A stretch of DNA of 64,000 nt from Ramularia collo-cygni. Taxonomy: Eukaryota; Ascomycota; Dothideomycetes; Mycosphaerellales; Mycosphaerellaceae. This document shows, in pieces, positions 52,206-63,694 of the stretch. The notes beneath the pieces are model-generated. The model saw nothing but the letters and a program-made list of their open reading frames with translations. It did no database searches and had not been told where the DNA came from. The position numbers and the translations under genes were made by a program. Location of the stretch: assembly GCF_900074925.1 (NCBI RefSeq), contig NW_019716281.1, forward strand, positions 17,312-81,311, given 5' to 3'. Position 1 is the first letter of the stretch; every line of letters starts with the position of its first letter.

Positions 52206-53425
52206 CTTGCTGTGTTCGGATCGTATTCCTCAGCCGGACGTCGTAACCATCAATGACCAGATTCGTGAGACATCACAAAGAGGAAGGATGTGAAGTGGCC
52301 TCTCACGACACGAAAGCCTTTCCCAACACGACGCTACACACTGCTCAGAGGATCTTCGCAGATCGCGGCTCAAACATGTACAGAAACAGACGTGGTCTCG
52401 GACTTTTGACCGTCTCTAGGATCAAGGCGACTGTCATCGGTGTCGATCAGGGTTCCATGCCGTGGGGTGGAATCTGCCCTGAGTTCAGAGGCTACCTAAG
52501 GTAGGTATGCAAGGAACCTGGAAATGAACAGCATCCTGCCCACGCACCGCCCGGGCGCTGAAGGGATTCTCCCTCCAATTCTGATTGGGAAGGACCTCCC
52601 GCAAGCGCTATTGGTCGAGGCTGGAGATGGAGTCCTTGCCCAATCACAATTCGATGCCAGGCGGAGAGTCGACCCGAATCAAATTCGCAGAGAGTTCTTC
52701 TGGTGTGGTCTGGTCTCCAGGTGCTGCAAGTCCAGGAAGGAACGTTTCACGCGGAAAAAGCCACGTGCCAAGGCCGACACAAATCGTCCAATCATCTCGC
52801 TCTGTGTCTGCACGCCGACACTACCTACACTTTGCATTCTGCAGCCTTACTGTACAGCATGGCATCAGTGAATCACAGCCGAATGCCCTCCATTTCGCGG
52901 TGTCTCGTGTGCATCCTCCGCTCAACGCTGATGTGTGATTGGCACAAATGACCTCTTCGACCAACGACAGATGAAGACGGTTCGGAGACGTCTTTGCGAG
53001 ACAGAGCAGCGGAGAGCGCAAAGGCATTCCGGCGTGGTGGGATGCTGTCCATCGGTGGCAAGACCTGTCCAGTGTCCACGCACTTCAGTGGAGCTTAAGT
53101 CTGCGTCAACATACTGCAAGCTTTTTTCTAGAAGCTTAGCGACGGACTACGTCCCTAGATAGAATTGGTGTCGCGCAATCGGCACGGAAAATCCACGAGG
53201 GACCCCAGCGGCCTTCCTCTCTCGTCGTAGAACGTGCCCACGAGGGAGGGATCATCCCCCATGCGACGTGTTCTGGAATGGGGTGAGCCCGACTCGAGGA
53301 AGACTGTCAATCTCCTGTAGTCGTCTGCTATTTGTAGGTCCAGGGAATCCCGGTACATCCGAATCGATCTTTTCCCCAAGTATCAATCACCACAGAACGC
53401 CCTTTCCAAGCCATTGCACTCCATC
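52206..53425. promoter_or_regulatory. Divergent promoter region of oxidase and acid phosphatase
   Basis: 1.22 kb between divergent starts. It includes a CACGTG E-box at 52762-52767. Otherwise no gene or site is supported. Confidence 0.45.
52762..52767. promoter_or_regulatory. CACGTG E-box
   Basis: CACGTG is the core site of Pho4/NUC-1-type phosphate-starvation regulators. Here it lies about 660 bp upstream of a phosphatase that is phosphate-repressible in related fungi. A single E-box is weak evidence. Confidence 0.3.
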
Positions 53426-54786
53426 ATGGCTGCAACTTTGGCACTCATATCTTTTGCCATCTTTGGCGCCGTGTCAGCTGGCGATACGAACCAACCGAAC
53501 GTAAACACTGCTACAGGNACATCTGCTGTCTACAAAGCTCAGGCAACCGCGGTAACATATGAGGGCCGTACCGATCCCTACAAGACGGGAAAGGTGTTTG
53601 ACAGATTCGTCGAGATCTGGCTCGAGAACACGGACTATGACAAGGCTGCTGGTGATCCAAACCTCGCATATCTGGCTTCAAAGGGCATCGCGCTGTCCAA
53701 CTACTTTGGAGTTACCCATCCGTGAGTACACCCAGAGGGACCAAGTCGTAACAGACATGCTGATGCTATGTAACCAAGGTCCGAACCAAACTACATTGCC
53801 GCAATAGGAGGCGATCACTTCGGCCTCAACGGAGACCCATTCTCTCAAATCAGTGAAAATGCATCCTCTGTGATTGATCTTCTTGAAGATAAACAAATTT
53901 CTTGGGGGACCTATCAAGAGGACATGCCATACACCGGATTCGAAGGAGTGGCGTGGGTCAACCAAAAGACCAAGGCCAATGACTACGTTCGCAAGCACAA
54001 TCCAGCAGTCATTTTCAACAACAACACGAGNCCACGCCGTCTTTCATATCAGAAGAATCTCACCCAGTTCTACGACGACTTGGACAACAAGCGCCTACCT
54101 CAATGGTTGTTCATCACGCCCAACATGACATCCGATGGACACGACACCTCCGTCACCACCGCTGGCACATGGTCTCGCAACTTTCTTGAGCCATTACTCT
54201 CCAACGACTACTTCATGGCAAACACGCTCATCCTTCTCACGTTCGACGAGAACCACACTTACACAAGCGTCAACCGTGTATTCAGTATCCTGCTGGGCGG
54301 AGCTGTTCCCTCCAGCCTGCAGGGCACAACCGATGATCGGTACTACAACCACTACTCTGACATCTCCACAGTCGAGGCGAACTGGGACCTACATACCTTG
54401 GGACGCTGGGATGTCGGCGCCAACGTCTTCAACTTCGTTGCGCAGCAGACAGGAGACGGCTGCAGACCTGACAATGCGGTCACAGGCAGCTCTCCAAGCA
54501 AGTTCTTGAACGCCAGTTATGGTAAGATACAGAAGCATAGATTTGCGTCGAGATCTATCCATGACATCGCTAACTTTTCCACTTCTCACTTTCAGCTGGC
54601 CCGCTCTCGAGTAACAACCAGGCTCCTTACCCAATTCCAAACATCAACGCAACCTCGCCGAACACGTTCCGAACTGTTCTCCCTATTATTGCAAAGCTAT
54701 ATGCAGACCAACAGTCGTCCGTGAATGCATACTACAACAACGGTGTGGAAATTCCCGACGCACAGCACCCGCCCAAGGGCTATTGA
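53426..54786 (+). CDS. Secreted acid phosphatase (phosphoesterase family)
   Basis: Exons 53426-53721, 53779-54521 and 54596-54786 encode 409 residues; the start is the ATG opening the signal peptide MAATLALISFAIFGAVSA. The phosphoesterase domain begins at FDRFVEIWLENTDYDKAA with the ENT metal/nucleophile motif and continues LASKGIALSNYFGVTHP, SEPNYIAAIGGDHFG, FITPNMTSDGHDTSV, LILLTFDEN and the closing metal-ligand region YYNHYSDISTVEANWDLHTL. This is the phosphate-repressible acid phosphatase type of Aspergillus and Penicillium, releasing phosphate outside the cell. Several N-glycosylation sites. Introns of 57 and 74 nt. Two codons contain N. Confidence 0.92.
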
Positions 54787-55294
54787 TTTACGATACGATG
54801 AAGCGTGCATTTGATACATAAAAGCTAGATTTTGCAGCATAGATCTCCCACAAGGTCGACATTCTGTTCCTCAGTAGGCTACTGTAGATAGAAGATTCAA
54901 ACAGCGTCAGTGTAGTATGTTAGATTCGATGTTACCTTACATTGAAGCACATGCGATTATCCATACTCCGCGGTTCTCAATCCTTCCAGGTTCNCTTCGC
55001 CTGTACGATGATCTTTGTGTACATCGTCTTGCAACTTCCGCAGCTCGTCTAGAGCATAATCGCCATTACTCTACCATTGGCTGCTTCGCACACACGTGGA
55101 CGTGGGCGTGAACGGAGATCAACTCGTTTCGGGTGCGTGTAGTAGCGCTAAATATGTTCACGCATGCAGGGATCAAANCGCGGGTGGCCAATGAGAAGAC
55201 TTGTATATGGTTGCTCGGCTCGAGTAAGCACATCGTCTCTACTCTACTCCAGAGCCGTCCTACTTGTCGCACACCAACAACACACTTTGCAAAG
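54787..55294. promoter_or_regulatory. Upstream region of CCC1
   Basis: 508 bp between the phosphatase stop and CCC1 ATG. It contains a CCAAT box in each orientation and a CACGTG. Confidence 0.5.
55076..55192. promoter_or_regulatory. CCAAT boxes and E-box before CCC1
   Basis: ATTGG at 55076-55080, CACGTG at 55093-55098 and CCAAT at 55188-55192, about 100-220 bp before the ATG. In aspergilli the CCAAT-binding complex with HapX controls cccA-type vacuolar iron transporters. Regulation here is inferred from that. Confidence 0.35.
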
Positions 55295-56188
55295 ATGGCC
55301 TTACTATTTGTTCGTTCCCTCCTATCGCCTGAGAGGCGTCGTCCTGAAAGCTCGCGACTGCTGGGTAATGAGCGAGGAGACTCGATCGATTCGGGGATCA
55401 CTAATGCGTTCAACGACAAGCTTGATGAAAATGAGTATGGACTTCTTCGCTGCAGGATTAATCCTCGCATCATTTCAGACGCGACCATTGGACTCTCTGA
55501 TGGCTTGACTGTACCGTTCGCCTTGACTGCCGGTCTTTCTGCCTTGGGCACGACTGATCTCGTTGTATGTTCCTCGGGGCTTCCCTTTCACAAACACCGG
55601 TTAATGTTCAAGTAGATCTATGCGGGCTTCGCTGAACTCGTGGCTGGCGCAATATCGATGGGCCTTGGAGGATTCCTCGGCGCGAAGGGAGAGGCAGACG
55701 CGTATATTGCAGCTCTGATGGAGACCAAGGACTGCGTTACCAACGACAAACCGAAAGCATGTCGAATGGCACGCAAAGCTTTCAAGGACTATGATCTTCC
55801 ATCCAGCACTCTAGATTCCATGGCCGACAACCTCGCATCACACCCGGACCAGCTGGTAGACTTCCTCATGCGCTTCCACCACCAGCTTGCAGAGGCCGAC
55901 TTCACCAAATCTAGAGCAGTTGCATGCGGCTTGACCATTGCCTTTNCATACTTCATTGGCGGTTTGGTGCCGCTAATGCCATACTTGTTCTTCGAGCACG
56001 TCCGTGATGCCCTGTGGTGTAGCGTTTTCACCATGGCACTCGCTTTGTTTTCCTTCGGCTGGGCAAAGACTGCTTTGGTTGGCGAATGCAGCCGGATGGT
56101 GTGCTTCCGCAATGCGGTGGAGATGCTAGTCCTCGGCGGCGTTGCGGCCGGTGCAGCCATGGGATGCGTGAAAGCTATCGGGGGCTGA
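55295..56188 (+). CDS. CCC1: CCC1/VIT1-type vacuolar iron/manganese transporter
   Basis: Exons 55295-55564 and 55616-56188 give 280 residues. The family signature DATIGLSDGLTVPFALTAGL spans the first helix, with IYAGFAELVAGAISMGLGGF in the second. A cytosolic metal-binding loop rich in Glu, Asp and Lys follows (about 120-190), then three more helices (IGGLVPLMPYLFFEHV; FTMALALFSFGWAKTAL; MLVLGGVAAGAAMGCVKAIG). Members import Fe2+ and Mn2+ into the vacuole and protect against metal excess. The intron is 51 nt. The stop lies 17 nt from the stop of GPI14 on the other strand. Confidence 0.94.
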
Positions 56189-56205
56189 GACCGAAGAATG
56201 GACCC

Positions 56206-57554
56206 TCATCGAATCTTCAGCAATTTCGATGTCCGAGAATTGCCAGCATCATGTACGATGATACCAAGGATCCAACAATTGATCAGGAAGAATGCCACCC
56301 CGGCAAGCCACAGGCCAGGAAAGAAGGTGGACTTCCCCAGGAACTCGAGCTCGTACCCTTGCTCTAGCCAGGCCGCCTGAGCGAGAATCCAAAGGGCGAG
56401 TGCGGTGATACCGAGTGTCGGTTTCTTCAGCAGTGACGAGTTGGGAAGGTAGAATGGGAGGAAGACCATGTACCAGAGGAAGTACTTGATAAAGGGTTAG
56501 CTCAAAGCGCTCTAAAAAAGGCAGAGTAGGGAAAGGGTCGTACCTGGCTAGTGCAGACCTTGTTGAATGTCACAAAAGCATAAGTTTGCGCCAACATTGT
56601 GGTTGCCAAACCTTGCTGTGCAAGACACATCGGTATAACTACAAGCGAGAGGAAGAGCTGGGGTGCGAATGCAAGAGATTCGGCACGGAAGCTGGCTTGA
56701 TCTTGATGCATTGAGGACAGGTGTAGCAACGTGTTGTAGACTGAGAAGTTATGTCTATGATCACTGCGGGTGAGGTGGTAGGTGTAGCTGTGTTCAATGA
56801 ATGGCATGCCATATCTAGATCGTCAGCATCGAACCGCTTGCACACTCTAAACAACTCACAAGTAAAACATGGCTATATTACAGACCATGAAAGCCACGAA
56901 GCTTGAGATGACCAGCTTGATTCGATCCCGGTTGATCAATGCCAATACACGCCTGGTCAACGAAGCTTCATGCAATGTTGTTGGGCTTTCCAGCCACGTA
57001 AACATGCTTGCTGCATAAAAGAATGGGTAGATCTTCAAGTGCACGCCAAAGCCGAGGAGACTTCCTGCAAGAATTATCCTCTTGCTCAGCGTTGCCCAAA
57101 GCATTGCCACGACCAGTACTGCCAGCAGACCTTCAGAGCTGCCACGCGTACTGATATTGGCCACCATCGGGTTCAGCAGCCAGATACTTGCAAATTTCAA
57201 TGCTTGCTCAGTTTGCAAGCCGCGAGCTCGAAGAATAAGCAGAATCAGCCATCCCGTTGCCACATCGCCGGCCGCGAATAGGGCTTTTCCAAATTCAAAC
57301 CAGAGACCTCCCCATGTTGTGGGGAGCAGGATCCAGGCGACCAAAGGTGTGTAGCGATAGGTGGCGCGATCATAGGGTGAGTGACCGTGGGCAACGTAGC
57401 GCGCTGCATCCGTGAAAACCAGGTAGTCGATGTCTGTGTATTTCACGGGACTATGCGCGTCTTGCCAGCGGCCGTACACCAGGAGAATGATTCGTAGTAG
57501 AATGGCCGCAGGGAAGATCACATGAGGTCGCCACAGAGGCGACGGCGTTGACAT
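56206..57554 (-). CDS. GPI14: GPI mannosyltransferase 1 (PIG-M)
   Basis: Exons 56860-57554, 56544-56814 and 56206-56484 encode 414 residues, with introns of 45 and 59 nt. The enzyme adds the first mannose to the GPI anchor precursor in the ER lumen using dolichol-phosphate-mannose. The luminal acidic motif KYTDIDYLVFTDAARYV sits after the first helix, followed by SPYDRATYRYTPLVAWIL, WLLNPMVANISTRGSSEG, GFGVHLKIYPFFYA, the junction segment YGMPFIEHSYTYHLTRSDHR with HNFS, and FNKVCTSQYFLWYMVFLP. These are strongly conserved in PIG-M. Many membrane helices are present. The start is the ATG at 57554; the frame is open upstream without one. Confidence 0.94.
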
Positions 57555-59543
57555 TACGTCCTGGAGACAACCTGGGTTCAATTCGAAATCCAAGGTTAAC
57601 ACATGGTGTTATCGACAATGTCGACGTTGTAACCTGAGGTCGAATCGAATGCGAATGAAAGGGGAATGTCCCCGATCCCCACTTTTTCTTGGCATTGAAC
57701 AGCAACACATGCAGGTGGCAACACAGCACTGGAGACACTGAAGATCAATACATGTAGCAGCTTGGAGGCAAGAATTTGTCAATCGTGNCTTCACACGTTC
57801 ACGGTCTTCGATTGTCATCATCACTGCTGTCCTCTATGTGAGCCCGGTGTTAGTCTCCTCGACTCGATAGAGGTGAAAGCGTCGCAGCGACGTCGCGACA
57901 GTATCTAAAGTCTACGAGCTGAGGTCCTTCCAGGCGATGTGCACACAACATAGAGAGGCTGATAGCAATGGCCATTGGTGAGGGTATCGATGAACTTTCT
58001 GATTTATACTCTATAGAATCCACATCGCAAATGTCCCACGTATGCACCGACGTGCTGGACTTGGCCACCTCTTTCCAGCAATTATAGAATAGACATCCTC
58101 GACCTACCTGCGGCAACTGCGCATGCCAGGCGTGCACCGTTCGTTACGCAACGTGGGGAGCGGCGGGAGAACTGTTGGTGGCTAACGTCAGCGAATGCGT
58201 TTGTCAAAGATCATGGCAGTGATATGAAGTTGAAGGGTAGCTGGAGGGGTCAGACATCCAAGGAAGATTGCGCCTTCATCGTCCGTCTAATTAGGTTCGT
58301 AGCGACGGCTTAGGTGGAAACTGCGAATAGTGGAACGTTTTTCATCATCCCAGCGAGTGCACATGGCGGGGTGGTGTGGAAGCGGAGCACGTGTGAACTG
58401 ACCATCTATGACCTGACCTCCCGCTGCGCGTGTGGCATGCAGGAGGCAGACTCGTCCGTCAGCGGCGGTGTGCTGAAGACGGACGACTTTGTGATGGCAC
58501 ATGACTGTCATCTTGCTCAAGGTAGCTCGAGTGACATGCCTGGCGAGGCTAATCGCGGACCGAGAGAAATCTGACTTTTTCGTGTTAGCTTTGCTCAACG
58601 CGAAGAAGTGTTTTGGTGAATGTGTGTTGAGGGCAGAAGGTCAGGCTAAGGTACTGGCTAGTATACATCCACCCTGCGACAGGCGGACGAAAACTATTTC
58701 CTCATGGGCGAATTGGTAGGGAAATGAAGACATTAAAGTGATTATCATCACAAAGTTTGGGGGCGGCGAGGAGAGAGTGTGCATACATACCAGATGCAGT
58801 GATTAGTTGCGCAAGGTCGGCGGGCGACGGAGGCGCTGGTGGTGATGGAGAGGTGTCGATGTTGTGTGAAGATGAAGATGCGTTGTGAGGAAGGAAAATT
58901 ATTGAAGTAGGAGCTCTCCACCTTTAGCGCCGGGAGTTTCCGTCGGCGAGACAGACTGGACAGCGACCCAAGCACCCAGACGACGATGGAGGTGTTTCCC
59001 ACGATCTCAGCGCGAGCACTACGAAGGATTCAAGAGTCGGCATATTCTTGGCCATGCACTTCTTTACTTACATCTAGCAGCCGTCTAGCAGCACCAGCAG
59101 CAGCAAGCAGCAGCAGCAGTGCGTCTCGCCGCGCTTGGACTTCGCTCTCGCGACNCTCCGCCGCGACGTCGGATCAACGCCCACCCTCCTGGTCCTTCAG
59201 ATCGGTCCCTTTGGCTTCGAATCCGCCCGCAAGTCGCGTTCGCGCAAGACTCCACTGCGCCAACAGCGACGCTCGCGACAAATTGACGCCCGCGACGCCA
59301 CACCTCACCGCGCCTGGATCGCCGTCGGACTCAGCGCTCGCCGGGTCGGACGAAGAGCACGTGTCGGGCTCGCTGATGCCGACACTGGCATAGTGCATCG
59401 CCATATGCATTGCTTGCCCACTTTGGAGACGAGATTGCTGTGCATTTACTCCCCGGCCGGCGGCGTGCCCGCATTTCATCGAGACCGCGACCGCGAAGCA
59501 GACCGCCAACACCGTCCGCGGTCCACGCAGTCGTGCCAGCAAG
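57555..59543. other. Long divergent intergenic region before ptaB
   Basis: 1.99 kb between GPI14 and ptaB starts. The plus-strand half near ptaB is probably a long leader. It contains a 135-codon ATG frame at 58986-59393 with Ser/Ala-rich content and a CAG-rich run near 59088-59126, neither recognisable as protein. Nothing else is supported. Confidence 0.5.
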
Positions 59544-60507
59544 ATGATGGCCGCTTACCAACCTGCGCCTAGTGGCCACCCTGGTCTTCCACACGGGCAC
59601 CCAGGCATGGCTCAGAATCCAGGACAGCACATGGGACAAGCGATGATGCACCCAGGTGTCTCGGGAGCACCACATGTGTCCCAGCCGGGCGCCATGATGG
59701 GCATGCAGCCTGGCGCAGGTATGGGACCTGGAGGCATGGCAGGACAGCATCCAGGCTCCGGTATGGGTATGCAAGGACAGATGGGAGGGCAGACTATGGC
59801 TGGTGGAATGCCGAATGCACAGGCTATGAGACACAACATGACACCGCAGCAGATGCACCAGCAGCAGCAGCAGCAACAGCAACAGCAGGCCCACCTCGCA
59901 CAAAGTAAGCAGACTTGGAGTTCGGAGAGACAGGACGTTGCTGACAGCTCTCCAAGTGCAACAAAACCCTGCGCTAGCAATGCAGCACCAGCAGATGCGT
60001 CTGCGCCATCAGATGATGGCGCAGCAGCAGCAGCAGGCGTCGATGCAGGGCATGCCTCAAGGCGTGCAACTGACACAGGCACAAATGCAACACTTGCAGC
60101 AACAACAACAACAAAACCAAATGCAGGGCGGCGGACAGGTCCAGTTGCCGGCACATTTGGTGCAGCAGCAGATGCAGCTGCAACGGCAGCAGCAGATGGC
60201 GCAACAACAGCACGCGCAACAACAGCAACAGCAGCAAAACCATATGGCACAACAGCTTGCTATGCAGCATGCCAGCTCCCAGCAAAGTAACCAGGGTCAA
60301 TCCGGACCGCAGAATCCTCAAAATGCTCAAGGACAGCCAGCTAATCCACAACAAATTCGGCCACCGTCGCGGATAGCAAACCCCAACGAACACAACCAGC
60401 AGTCTAACCAACCTCAGCCTCATCCGCAGCAGGGCCAAGGTCAAGGCCAACCTGGCCAACCTCAACCGCAACAGACGCCTCAGCAAGCGCAGCAGCCGAA
60501 TCAGCAG

Positions 60508-60539
<32 letters not shown>

Positions 60540-61985
60540 ACAACAGCAGCAGCAACAGCAACAGGCATTGGCTATGCAACAACAACAACAACAACACCAA
60601 CGCTTCGCCATGATACAACGTCAACAACAATTGAACGCCCAGAATCAAATGCGCCAGATGCNAGCCCATGGACAAACACAGCAAGCACAGACCGGACATG
60701 GCGGCATGTGGATCTTGAGGCTGATGAGTTTTGGTGATCATTTGAGCAACTTCAACGCTAGCAATGGCAAAGACATGTCTGGATGGCAGAATTTTGTCGA
60801 GCGCCACTTTGCAGCCGAGGGTCGGCTTGTTCACAGCTTCGACGATAACATCAACCCGAACGGCAGCGGCAGAGGCAAGCTTTTCGAGGTTCTACGGCCC
60901 ACTCTGCCCCGATACTTTTGGACGTACTTCGATTCAGGAGCGACGTCACTTCGATTACATACCGAGAATGCGCGAGAGGCCCTACAGGGCAACGGTATGC
61001 ATCTCGTGACGTGCCAGAGTGCCATTTTCTCGGTATCCTATCCCAACGGTGCACGTCTGGAGATGCTGGGCTCCTTGCATGTGCTCTTCTCGGCTGACAA
61101 TGACACCATTGAATGCTTCCGATTTCAAACTTCCGGCACTGAGGAAATACTCTCACGGGTCCAGATTGAAAAGGTCTTGACCGAGTTTTCGCCCACAATG
61201 CCCAACAAGATGTCGCCCAAGATGACGAAGAAGGCTCTACCAAAGGCTCAGCAGAAGATGCAGGACCAGCAAGACCGCTTGACAATCGATCACTTCCCGA
61301 AAACGCCCAAAGGCAACCTTGGAATCACAGGAAAAGTGCAGCAATTTCTAGAGGTGAGCTCGAGATCCATGCTTATTTGCCGTTCAGATCTTCTAACGTT
61401 TTACAGATTGGTGAGACTATGAATGTCATGTCAGACCTCATGCAGTTCGCGCAAGAGAAGAAGATGGGACCCGAACAAGCGCTGGAAGCTCTCGTAGCGC
61501 AGTATGAGTCTCAGCCGAACGGCGGGAACCCGCAGATAAATTATCCACAGGCCGGCTCGGCCCCTGATTCCCGAACACCAAGCATGCAAGGCATGCAGAT
61601 GACCCAGAACGGCCAGGCCTTTTCTTCGCCATCAGTCGCCAACCTCAATCTCCCCATGCAGAACGGCATGAACGGATCACCACATCTTGGTAACAATCCC
61701 GGCAATCTGGCGCCGAATATGAGCATGGCCAACTCTCACACACCATCACCACATCAGTCCAACATGGCCGCGCCAGGTATGATGCCCCAGCACAGCCAAC
61801 AGGGGACCAATAGCAGCGTTGCGAGCGCCAATACAAGTCCCAATGTCAATAACAACAACAACAAACGCCGCCGGAGTACGGTCAAGCTCGAGGGTGACGA
61901 TGGCGGCGGCGCAGACGGTCAATCCAATGCCAACCGTGTCCGTCCCAGTCCGCGAATGTCTAAAAAGGTGAAGCCTCAGGGTTGA
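59544..61985 (+). CDS. ptaB: LIM-domain-binding coactivator, PtaB/Mfg1-like, glutamine-rich
   Basis: Exons 59544-59904, 59957-61353 and 61407-61985 encode 778 residues. The N-terminal 400 residues are Met/Gly/Pro/Gln-rich, with a 21-Gln run at 60502-60564 and several shorter runs. The LDB-type dimerisation domain starts near GMWILRLMSFGDHLSNFNA and includes WQNFVERHFAAEGRLVHSF, RPTLPRYFWTYFDSGATSLR and GSLHVLFSADNDTIECFRF. A conserved helix QQFLEIGETMNVMSDLMQF crosses the last junction. The tail is Asn/Ser/Pro-rich and ends in the basic NNNNKRRRSTVK and MSKKVKP. A. fumigatus PtaB and Candida Mfg1 act with Flo8/Som1-type regulators downstream of cAMP-PKA in adhesion and morphogenesis. For intron 1 I chose the CCAAG acceptor; a nearer CAG would also keep frame but crowd the branch site. 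Confidence 0.9.
60502..60564 (+). repeat. (CAG/CAA)21 polyglutamine tract
   Basis: 21 consecutive Gln codons, mixed CAG and CAA, in ptaB. Likely variable in length between strains. Confidence 0.95.
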
Positions 61986-63694
61986 TTTCAAAAGTGGCCT
62001 CTGTGGCATCTGCATTTGGCATCTCGGCGTCTCCGGTGGAGGTGGATTTTGTGGATTCTCGCTCGATAACCCTATTTGTCCCACTGTTTGGTTTCAAGCG
62101 CGGCGTTTGTTTTGGGGTTGCGACCCGCTCGTGGTGATGGGGAGCAGGCTACTCGGGGCGCGAGGCTGGGTCTTTGGGAGGTCTTGTCACAAATGTTCAT
62201 TTTAGTAATCGCATGATGCACTGCATACGTGCTTGTACAGCGTCTCGTCGCATCGGAGCAAAGTGCGAGGTCCGGGGGGTATCAGCGCAATGAGGAAGGC
62301 CAGCGTGTCCAGTCAAGCGAGACGAAAGAAGGCTTCCACGACCCTCCGCTCTGGTCGCTTTGCTCCCCAGGTGTGGGCACTGGCTACAATTTGTCCGTGA
62401 TGTAGGGAATGGATAGGATCTAAGCACACGATATATTACGAGGCACCCACTGTAAGATATTTGATTTTGATCAAGAATCTCAATGGAATTCCAAACACGT
62501 CGCTCAACTCCTCTTTGTTATGAAGGATGGGGAAGTTGATGCTTGCCGCCTCTCCTGGCAATGACACGACGACTGCGCTCGCGAACGGACAGTGACGCTT
62601 ACAAGAGTAAGGAGGTTCGCGGAGAGTCAAGTCTTCCGCCGAATGATGTCTTCCTGGTCGTGCTGTCGTTGTCGTCGAAAGAAAGACGTCTTCAATCGCA
62701 GGAGGTAAGGCGGCAACCGTCAGTTCCATCGCTCCTTGATTCAATTGTCTTCATCGCGTACATCATAACGACAGCGCGAAGAAGGAAGTTGGCGTGCGCG
62801 TGGCTCTTAGCAATCTCTCAGCAACAAGAATCACGCGGAGACGGAGAAGTGGGCTACTCTACGCGACACGCGTAATGTTGTGAATGTACCGAAATCGACA
62901 CGGTCGGGCCGACAAGCACTACCAAGCCAGGTATAGTGTATTGAATACAAAGGAGGGTGGAAGGGTGGAAGGGTGACCGTGAGGTAAGTGATAGTTCTCT
63001 TGGCATAGTTCTGTGGTGGCCTGCTTGACAGCTTGCGCGCTTCCGTCCTTTCATGTGGACATCATTCGCAGGTATTTCTTGCCCGTGCTCTTCGACAGCC
63101 GGCTTTGGCATTTTCATTGTCACATGCATGCAACTTGGTCCAAATCACGAGCAAAGGCTGTCAGATCTCCTGTAGTTCCAGCCTTTGGAGCAATGCGAAA
63201 GGCTCCGCGGCCATGTGAGCACCATCTTGGTTGGGGAAGATGTGGTAGGTTGTGTTTGACGAGAGCTCTCACGCTAGGGATTTTGTCTAGCGTGGGATTG
63301 AAGTTTATCCGCATGGCGAAATCTAGATCGGCCTTCTTCTCACCCTCATGCAAGACCGAAGAGATAGGGATGCGGTGAGGTCAGGCAGCTGAGTGATAAA
63401 TGCTACCGGAGTTCAGACATACTCGCTTCCATGCAAAGGCTCGGGATAACACCGCGTGGTTGGAAGCTGCCATGTCGCCAAGCTCCTAGTGGCGTACGCC
63501 TTGCTCACATTCCTTTGATGAGTCTTGGATCGGCTTATTCTTATTGAAGTAGTAGGGTCACACACGTTTATCTGCTGACTGACATTCTCATCTTTCCCAT
63601 ACACCATCAGCCCAGGTTCGATGGACCGCGTCCAAGCATAAGAGACTTGTTGATCGACCTGAACAGTTCTGGGTAGCTTCACTGCTGTCCGACA
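61986..63694. other. Long intergenic region before KHA1, nothing recognised
   Basis: 1.71 kb between ptaB stop and the antiporter start. It holds the promoter of the latter and short non-coding frames only. Confidence 0.5.

Noticed and set aside
50139..56188. Secondary-metabolite gene cluster
   Set aside because: No polyketide synthase, peptide synthetase or terpene cyclase is present near the oxidase or the MFS and Zn2Cys6 genes.
59905..59947. 43-nt version of ptaB intron 1
   Set aside because: Its branch adenosine would lie directly at the acceptor; the 52-nt version keeps frame and has normal spacing.
59974..60834. 286-codon Leu-rich open frame antisense to ptaB
   Set aside because: It is the complement of CAG/CAA repeats, which reads as Leu runs; the sense strand encodes a recognisable LDB protein.
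62543..62875. 110-codon plus-strand frame
   Set aside because: Starts without ATG at its upstream end, no domain, Arg/Ser-rich as random frames here are.
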